This document shows positions 56,693 to 64,000 of a stretch of DNA of 64,000 nt, one piece after another. The position numbers were made by a program, and so were the translations under genes. Source of the DNA: Voacanga thouarsii (taxonomy: Eukaryota > Streptophyta > Magnoliopsida > Gentianales > Apocynaceae); assembly GCA_026120185.1 (NCBI GenBank), contig JANUWF010002273.1:2649001-2713000 (forward strand). Direction: 5' to 3'. A model generated the notes under the pieces. It saw only the letters and a list, made by a program, of their open reading frames with translations, ran no database searches and had not been told where the DNA came from. The number at the start of each line of letters is the position of its first letter. Position 1 is the first letter of the stretch.

Positions 56693-59399
56693 GTCTAGTA
56701 AAATTATGCTCAAGTCGATCCAGAAGTTTTTTCAATTGTGTTTTTAATCTGCTTGGAATTAGTTACAACTTTGTAAGGGGTGACGCCCTCAGCTTCGTCT
56801 CGTGGATTTGGTTGAGTATCTTTCAAACTTCATTATTGAGTTGGTTAGTTTATTTTTTTCCTTTTTACATTCTGGCTGCCTATGAACCATAGTTGTAGTT
56901 TCTTATAAGCACTTGGATTCTATGCTTCTAATATAGTTTGGAAAGAAACTAAAGATTTAAGTGGTTGTTGCTAAATATTTATGCTTTTGTTTTTGTGTCG
57001 AGGTGTCTGCGTGGTTCTGCTTCATTGGTTTTCTGCTTCTACACCCCTCTGTTGGTTACGTTCTTCACTGCCCTGCTGTGGAATCTCCAATTTGAATGAT
57101 TGTGGATCCCAGCTGGCTACATCGCTAGATGCTTCTGTTTGATTGAAACTCTGCGGCTCACCTCACTTCAAATAATAGTGGTATATCTTTAGATACTTTA
57201 ATGAGAAGCAGCATCAAAGACTTCTGGCAGGTAATCTGTACCAGAGAAGTTGAGGGTTTTGCTTTTCTCAAGCTAATATTAATTGTTCTCTCAATTGGAT
57301 TTGAGAGTCCCCAACAAGAAATTGACCAATGGAATAAATTGCACCATCCAACACTACCCTTCCAATCCACAGATATCCCAACCAGTAACCCTTGAGCTTT
57401 TCCGGTTTTCAAAATTCAATATGCTTTTGTGCTTTGCAACATTCATTATTTTCATATGCTTGACAAGTGCTTCTGGGGAAAAGAGGATATGGGTAATAAC
57501 AGTATTACACCCTATTATGTTGGTTGGGAAACAAGGTGGACTTTTAAAACTTTTGACAAATGACTTATCTTTTTATGATTGGGCTGAAAAATGATCTTTA
57601 ATACTTGATTCTACATGCTTTTTCCTTGTTCCTCTTCTAAGCTTTTAGATTATATGCTTTCGGGTTCTGGCTACAAAATGTTTCTCCCGCTAGAAAGATG
57701 AGTCGATCATCCTGTCAAATAGTATGTGTTGAACTATTAAGAACAGACTTGCCTTAAGAGGAACAATGGCTTTCAGCGCAGGAGATGTGCTTGTCAGGCT
57801 CTTCCAACATCTCAATGAACTGATCGAGAATCTCAACTCTGAATAGGGCATTGTTGCATGTTCAGGCCATTGTTCTTTGTGTTGCACCCACCTTTGCTTC
57901 TGAATCTAAATTGCCCTTCCTATTTTCTTGAAGCTCAGGTTGGAGAGGTTTGTTGTTACTGCTATTGTTTTTGAAGCTCACTTGCATTCGTATCTTATCT
58001 TGTTTTTTACTCCCAGAAAATTCTGGGGATTGAGAATTCTTTTTGTTTTTCAATGTAATATATAATTTGAGCGGAGCTGTGTGACTTGTTTTAAAAAAAT
58101 ATATTGGAAAAAAAAAAACTTGTTATAGCACGTTATGTGCTCTCATTTAGTTTTGAAACATGAACCCCTTGAGCTACAAATGAGGCGGTGCAACAGTGAG
58201 CTATCAGCTTAATGACTGCTAATCTTTAGGATGAAGTATGATACTGAGGCATTATGCCAATTGTGTCATGGGATGCAAGTTACTGAATTTGATTAACTAG
58301 GCGTCTAGAATAATCAGAATAAATCATTGTGCATCTAACCTAAGTCAAATTTTAAATTGGGTGGTTCCTGCAATTTTGGGAAGCCACCGAGTGCAACTCC
58401 GTTTACGCTCCAGTCCAGTGTGAGTTGGTTTGACCGTTCATTCGAATCCAACTTATTGGTACTCTATATTCGTTTTTTGGATATTTCCAGCTCGTGCGTA
58501 TAAATTTTGTTTGGGTTAAGGGGCATGTAACTTTGAATCAAACTCTTTCTATTGTATTTTAATTGGGTACGAAAATTTAATTTAGTATTTGATTATAAGA
58601 AAGCAGTGGAAACAACCCGACCTGTCAGCCGTAGATAATTAATTGTTTTATTTATTTCTTACAAATAAATTAGAAGGTACAAAAGATTTTACAGAAGATG
58701 GCCGTCTTCTCATCCATTTCCTCAACGAGTCCAAGACCAAGGGTAGCCAGAACCTTACTGTAATCATGTCAACCGTTTAATGTATTAGACCTAGAAGCCC
58801 TAGAGCCATTTAATGTTCTAGAGCTGATATGGTGGTCTTGATGTAGTAATTTGAGACCATAATGGTCGTGTTGAGTAGATGCCTCAGTAAAACCCCGCAA
58901 ACGTCCTCAGGTTGCGTCGTCATGCAGGGAACCACCTCTTGCAGATAGGAATATGCTACAAATTTGGTAAGGACCCGATCATTAAAATTTTTTAGGACAC
59001 TTGGATCCCTCTCTCCACAATTTTCAGCCTCCTTTAAACGTAGATTCATGGCAACATGTGTTTTTATGTTTGAGCCTTTTTCATTCAGATACATATTGCT
59101 GGATCTTGAACTTAATAGATACTCTATTTATTTGTTGAAATATCTTCAAAGAGCTTGCGTAAATTAAAATTCCTCTCAAAGAGGAACCCAATTCTTTTGC
59201 ATGGGCTCCCCCAAGATTAAGGAGGGGGGGAAAAAACAGAAACTAATCAGTTAAGAATGCTTATGGGACTATCCATCGAGAGGGATATGTAGTGGTCTCT
59301 CACCCATAGCTAAGAAGCAGTGGAACATTAGATGTTGTGGATCTTAAACCTACACAACAGGCACGAACACTTTCCTTGGAGATGTCAATGTGGTTCCTA
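56693..59399 (+). other. 3' region of the SR gene and gene-free spacer
   Basis: The 3' untranslated region probably runs to about 56.9 kb; no single poly-A signal stands out. Beyond it I recognise no gene. The open frames at 57158-57412 (minus), 57283-57594 (plus) and 58810-59094 (minus) carry no known motif and no splice support. A short frame at 57765-57844 (MAFSAGDVLVRLFQHLNELI) looks coding-like but is isolated. Confidence 0.35.
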
Positions 59400-59858
59400 A
59401 AAGCAATCTTGAATTAAGTGTCTGATAAACGTTGGATGTGTAGAGAAGGACAAGAAAGGCCGGAGCATCATTTCTTCAAATGTCTCCTAGCTTTGGCAAT
59501 TAGGTAGAACTTGAAGTGCATGGAACGTATTTTGTACTACAGGAATAAATGCAGGCTAGGGGAGAAAACTCTAACTTAGGATGAGGTCGCATTGAATATA
59601 AGAGGTCTGCAAAATCCTATTGGGAGGACAGTATCAATTGACAATTGAAGAGGTCTGCAATATATAGCCCCTCTAGCATGGAAAGCTCCTGGAAAAGGTT
59701 GGTACGTACGAAGTGAATTTCGATGTAACATTCAAGGTGGGGGATTGCAATTAGTGAGTGCTTAGTCAGAAATTATGAAGGCAAGATCCTTGGTGCATGG
59801 ATCGGGACCGAGCTGCCCCTTACGCCTTTGTGGCAGTAGTTGTGAAGGTTTATAATGA
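59400..59858 (+). mobile_element. LINE ORF2 remnant: zinc-finger and RNase H-like part
   Basis: Plus-strand remnants show ERPEHHFFKCLLALAI (zf-RVT region) near 59450, and near 59690-59830 a shifted frame equivalent to the plant LINE RNase H (RVT_3) start: WKAPGKGW, a VNFDV-like block, then RNYEGKILGAWIG. Frames change repeatedly. No poly-A tail is seen, because the hAT element begins directly afterwards. Confidence 0.65.
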
Positions 59859-62800
59859 TAGTAATGGTAAGTGGGTCGGTTTGTACGGTTTCGGATCATA
59901 TTAGGAATCGGTCATTGAGCTATGCGGGTTGATCGTACGATTAGGTGGGTCAAGCCAGGCTCAGGGCTAAAAACTCTAGGCCCGGGCCCTAGGCTCGTGA
60001 GACCTACGGGCCAGTCTTGAGCCTCTCCTCTCGCTCCCTCTTTATTTTTTTTCTCTTAATTTGGTTAAAAATTTTAATATGTTTTTGTTTTATAATTTTT
60101 TATTATTATTTAAATAATACGGTTATTTAAAATCATAAAAAAAGTCAGCTTGAAATGGTGAGGGGGTTGGCTTGGACCATTACCAGTTTTATTAATTAAT
60201 AAAATAAAAATTATATAAGAGGGAGACTTGATACATAAACCTCCTAAAAATATTACAATGATTAAATTTTAAAAATATAAATATTCTGAAAATAAAATTA
60301 AACAAGCACATAATACTATTACATATCATAAATTCTTAGTTATTCGAAATATTAAACTAACTATTTGGCTCATCGCATTTTTCATCTGAGTTATTATCAA
60401 CAATTTACGAATTGGTCGTCCTATCCTCAGTTGTGAAACTACTGCTACATATTAATATCTTTAAAATATGAGGAGCCAACAAGGATCTTCTTTCATCAAT
60501 TATTTGAACGCTCTCACTAAAAACGGTTTCCGATTGCACTATGGAGACAAGTGGAGTCAAAAGATCACGTGTCATTTTGGATAAAATTGGGTATTCTTTT
60601 ACATTATCCTTCTACCAACCACAAATGTTAAAATGTTAGTCCTCATTTTTTACAAGATGTTGTATCTCGTAAATTGTCATCCCATTATAAGTAGTGAATG
60701 ATCTCTCTTGACGCTTTATAATACCTCGTAGATTAAATATTGATGAAATTGAAGAGGTCGATATTCGTAGTAGTTGAAATTGACTGTTAAATAATGATGA
60801 TGAACTTTTCCTATTTATAATAGTTGAATTAGAATAAGAAAATTCAAACTCATACAAAGTATACATATCAGATAGGCTTTTAGCCATTTTTTTTTTATTT
60901 CTTTTATTGGAGATTCACAAAAATCTAATATTTTGTAAAGATATTCGATAATACTATGAAATGCACAAGTTTTTACTCAATGATCTAAATACAATAGTAT
61001 ACAATATAAAATAAGAATCTCTTCATAATATTTTTTATAATTTTCAAACATACTTTTTCTAAAATTACCATATTGGGGATGATTCATATACTCATTAAAA
61101 ATATGTGCTGCTTTATAAAGTGTGGGGAGAATATGATGAGTAGTGGGATAATAAGATCTCGGTAAAAGTTTAGTTATTTCTTTAAAAGAAAATAAAAATA
61201 TTGAAAGTGCAATATAATTTTCAAAATGAGTTTCAGTGAGTTGAGGTTAAAAATTATTACTATTACAAAATTCAATAAATTAATTTTGATAAGGTATAAC
61301 ACTTTCAAACATATCAAAAGTTGAGTTTCATCTAATTTTACAATATAATCTAAATTTTTTAAAAGACAAACCTTTTTCTCAGCATACAATCTTAAAATTT
61401 TGAGGTCTAGTTGAAGAAGTTTTAATAAATACAATAACATTTCTAATTATATTAATAGTATTATCAATTTATTTATATCATTCTTTAACACACAAATTAA
61501 GTATATGGCAAGCACACCTAATATGAAATAAAATTCTATCCAACATAGGACTCATAATATTTTTCAAATTTGTTATGACAGTATCATTATTTGAAGCATT
61601 ATCTAAAAAATTAGAAATAATTTTATTTAATATTTTATATTCACGACATGGTTGAGTAATCATTCTAATAATATTAGTACCTACATGATAATATTCAAAT
61701 AATTTAAAACAAATAATTCTTTTTTATACTAACTAATCATGATCAATCTAATGACATGTAATACACAAATAAGACTCATTTATAATTGCAATTCAACTAT
61801 TACAAGTAAGAGCAAGTTTCCAATTACAAGAATCAAACATAGCAATATGACACCCTTTCATCTCTTTATATATCTTTATTATATCACTTTTTAATATTGT
61901 TTTAGGAATCCTTTTTCACACAGGTTAACAATAGTATTGCATGAATTGTTCATATTGTACATTTTCTGAAAAATTAAAAGGTAATTTAGTTTTACCAAGC
62001 ATTTTAGCAAATTCAATTCTAGTTTTTTAATGGTTATATTGAAAATTACTTATAATTTGACCTCATGAAGTATGGATTCATTGTTGTTTAAGTAGGTTTT
62101 CTAACCAATCATTATGTGACATTTTCATATGTCTAACTAATGTTCACGCCCCTCCTTCCTTCTTATATACATATGCCACCCTACAAATTTTACATGCTGT
62201 CCTATTATTATCACTGTCCTTTTCAAAAAGATTTCAAACCATAAATGTTTTTACTTTAATTATACCTTCAAAAATTTCACCATCAACTTGGTCCTAAGGT
62301 TCATCCATATTAGATTCACCAGGACTAATAGTTGGAATTGGTTATTATACACTAAGCTAGAGCTTTTATTTTTATTACCTATTTCATTATTTATTAAATT
62401 TAAGGATAGATTTATATTGAATTCAAAATGTGATGATGATATTAATTTGGATTCATTATTTTTTTAAAAAAAACAATCAATTAAAATTCAAATAAATAAA
62501 TAATAGTTCAAATAAAATGAAATAAAGCATTAACAAATAATGAAATAAGAGAATTAAAAAATATAAATAACTTGTAAATTAACTTAAAAATTAAATAAAT
62601 AACTAAAACAAATAATTAATTAATAAAATTAAAAAATAAGAATGTAAGATTAAGAAATACTAATTAGTTGATAGCCAAGAAATAATAATATTTTATTGAG
62701 TTTTACTTCTTGTCTTTTTCAAGATTGGAATTATCCACTATTCTGTCACTTAATAACCTTTCAAAATATGAAGATTTTGCTTGAAGAATTGGAAAAATAT

Positions 62801-63218
62801 ATAAAAAATAAACTATATTCTAACACTTTTTATAGAAGAAATTGAGAGATTTGGGAATTATGAGAGAAAGAAAAATGAAAATAGAGAGTTGTAGAGAGGT
62901 AGCGAGTATTTAGTGAGTTTTGGGGTGAAATAGAAGGTATTTATAGAGTTTTAGAGGTTAGGGAGAGAAATAGCCAATGAGGGGTTATTTTGCAAAAAAA
63001 AAAAATGTAATTTGACCGTTTGAGGATCAAATTGTAATTTTAAAAAGTTAGAGATTCGTTAGGTAACGGCTCTCTAACGGGTCGGGCAGCGGGCCCGGCA
63101 ATTTTTATCGTTAACCCAACACAGACCAGTTCTTGGGACCGGGCCACTACAGTGAGCCAGTTCGGCTCTTGGCCCCGACTTGGCTCCAAAGGGCCAAACC
63201 GGCCACCTACCAATGCTA
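59859..63218 (-). mobile_element. hAT-superfamily DNA transposon, decayed
   Basis: The ends TAGTAATGGTAAGTGGGTCG and, inverted, TAGCATTGGTAGGTGGCCGG are similar, and GGGCCCGG-type runs follow at both ends. A minus-strand hAT transposase pseudogene lies inside. The flanking octamers (tataatga and atcggatt) do not match, so no target-site duplication is supported and the edges could be off by a few bases. Confidence 0.72.
60480..62260 (-). pseudogene. hAT transposase, broken
   Basis: Read on the minus strand: a BED-type zinc finger near 62150-62240 (FEKDSDNNRTACKICRVAYV, then a His pair region), the central core near 61480-61640 with LDNASNNDTVITNLKNIMSP and HIRCACHILNLCVKE, characteristic of the hAT catalytic domain, and a C-terminal dimerisation region near 60480-60600 recognisable across frames (YPILSKM- and SLLAPHILK-like blocks). 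Multiple stops and frameshifts make it non-functional. The sequence is strongly A+T-biased, consistent with long neutral decay. Confidence 0.78.
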
Positions 63219-64000
63219 ATCGGATTGGTGGTTAATATAAATCTCTTTGAAGTCCTCTGAGGTTGATTCATTGAATGTGATAAAAGTTGCTTTGGCTTTT
63301 TGGAAACAGAACTTCTTCAAGACTAGATTATATTTCCAAAACTTGTAAAAAATCTTTCTAAAGCCCTCTTTGAGGATGTTTCACTGAATGTGATAAAAAA
63401 AAAAAAAAAGTCGGATTGAGAGGCGGAGTGTGGAATCTATTGTGCCGCTTTGGCATTTTTGGAACATAACTTCTTTAAGAGTAAATTATATTCCTAAAAA
63501 ATTTAATATTATTAACTATTGTTGCCTTACGAAAAGGGGAGCCGATGGAACTGTCGATCGACTACTCTTTCGATAAATATAAATAGTCCGATGGAAAGAT
63601 GAATGAATGAGCCGAACATTTTAAAAGCGTGGGTTCCTTGAACTTACTATAGAAAGGATTCAAGAAAGCAGAAATATTATATGCGAAAGCAAAGTAAGAT
63701 TGAACACAGTGATTTTCGATTGAGATAATGAACAAATACAAAAGTACTAGAATTTGAAATCAAAGCAACATAAAATGAAAAGCTGGTAATCAAAGGAGTA
63801 AGGAAAACTATAAAGAAAATGTAAACAAAGCTGTAAAAAAAAGGGATTGAAAATTGGAAGAAAATTTGGTAATTTGGTTTGAGACGATTGTTGTTGGGTT
63901 CTTCACTCTGGGGCTTCTTGCTCATTTTATGCTAGTTGTAGTGTGGTTGCCAACTATCCGAACGTGGTGAAAATCGCGCTTCGTGGCTCGTCCTTGACGA
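63219..64000. other. Gene-free right edge with a direct repeat
   Basis: A segment around CTTCTTCAAGACTAGATTATATTTCC (63312-63345, written here only as CTTCTTCAAGACTAGATTAT) recurs in diverged form at about 63467-63500, together with a preceding CACTGAATGTGATAAAA-type block at 63271 and 63380. No gene is recognised; the minus-strand frame at 63677-63925 is hydrophobic and unassigned. Confidence 0.35.

Noticed and set aside
57158..59094. Candidate genes downstream of the SR gene
   Set aside because: Frames here lack known motifs, splice support and coding-like continuity, so they were left as spacer.
59851..63226. 8-bp duplication for the hAT element
   Set aside because: The flanking octamers tataatga and atcggatt differ at most positions.

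Overview
This is a nuclear segment of a flowering plant, most likely a eudicot. The signs are spliced genes with GT-AG introns, wall-associated kinase (WAK) relics, a plant SR splicing-factor gene, a plastid rbcL fragment in nuclear sequence, and a dense load of plant transposons (Copia, LINE, CACTA, Mutator-like, hAT, Helitron). The species cannot be named from the sequence. Almost everything is mobile DNA or its remains. I see one clearly intact host gene, the SR protein gene near 54-57 kb, and two small intact reading frames carried inside Mutator-like elements (MULEs).

Layout. 1-1738: the 5' end of a decayed Copia element on the minus strand that runs off the left edge. 1739-12880: a WAK cluster in ruins. 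The first copy (EGF, membrane segment, kinase) is split by a complete but dead Tnt1/Tork-type Copia element (2786-8446) and by a non-autonomous CACTA element (8721-10118). An rbcL plastid fragment and two further WAK relics follow. 13043-21867: MULE-1, with a broken FAR1-type transposase on the plus strand and a small intact RNase H1 hybrid-binding-domain gene on the minus strand. 22887-30870: MULE-2, with a broken plant-mobile-domain (PMD) gene followed by a broken MuDR-type transposase, both on the plus strand. 30871-31395: a LINE tail. 32831-33744: a non-autonomous hAT element with a perfect 8-bp duplication. About 35954-44515: two Helitron-like elements head to tail, the first carrying fragments of phosphoserine aminotransferase, caleosin and unrecognised genes. 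46484-53209: MULE-3, flanked by a perfect 9-bp duplication, with an intact GRF-zinc-finger/transmembrane gene on the plus strand and a broken MuDR-type transposase on the minus strand. 54288-56692: the six-coding-exon RSZ22-type SR gene. 59400-63218: a LINE RNase H remnant and a decayed hAT element.

How it fits together. The most striking pattern is that three unrelated MULEs within 40 kb each pair a transposase with a different second gene: a hybrid-binding domain, a PMD and a GRF zinc finger. In two of them the partner is convergent with the transposase, the arrangement known for mudrA/mudrB in maize MuDR, and in those two the partner frame is intact while the transposase is broken. MULE-3 lies only about 0.2 kb upstream of the first exon of the SR gene. 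The nested insertions in the WAK gene are clean enough to recover target-site duplications and the order of events.
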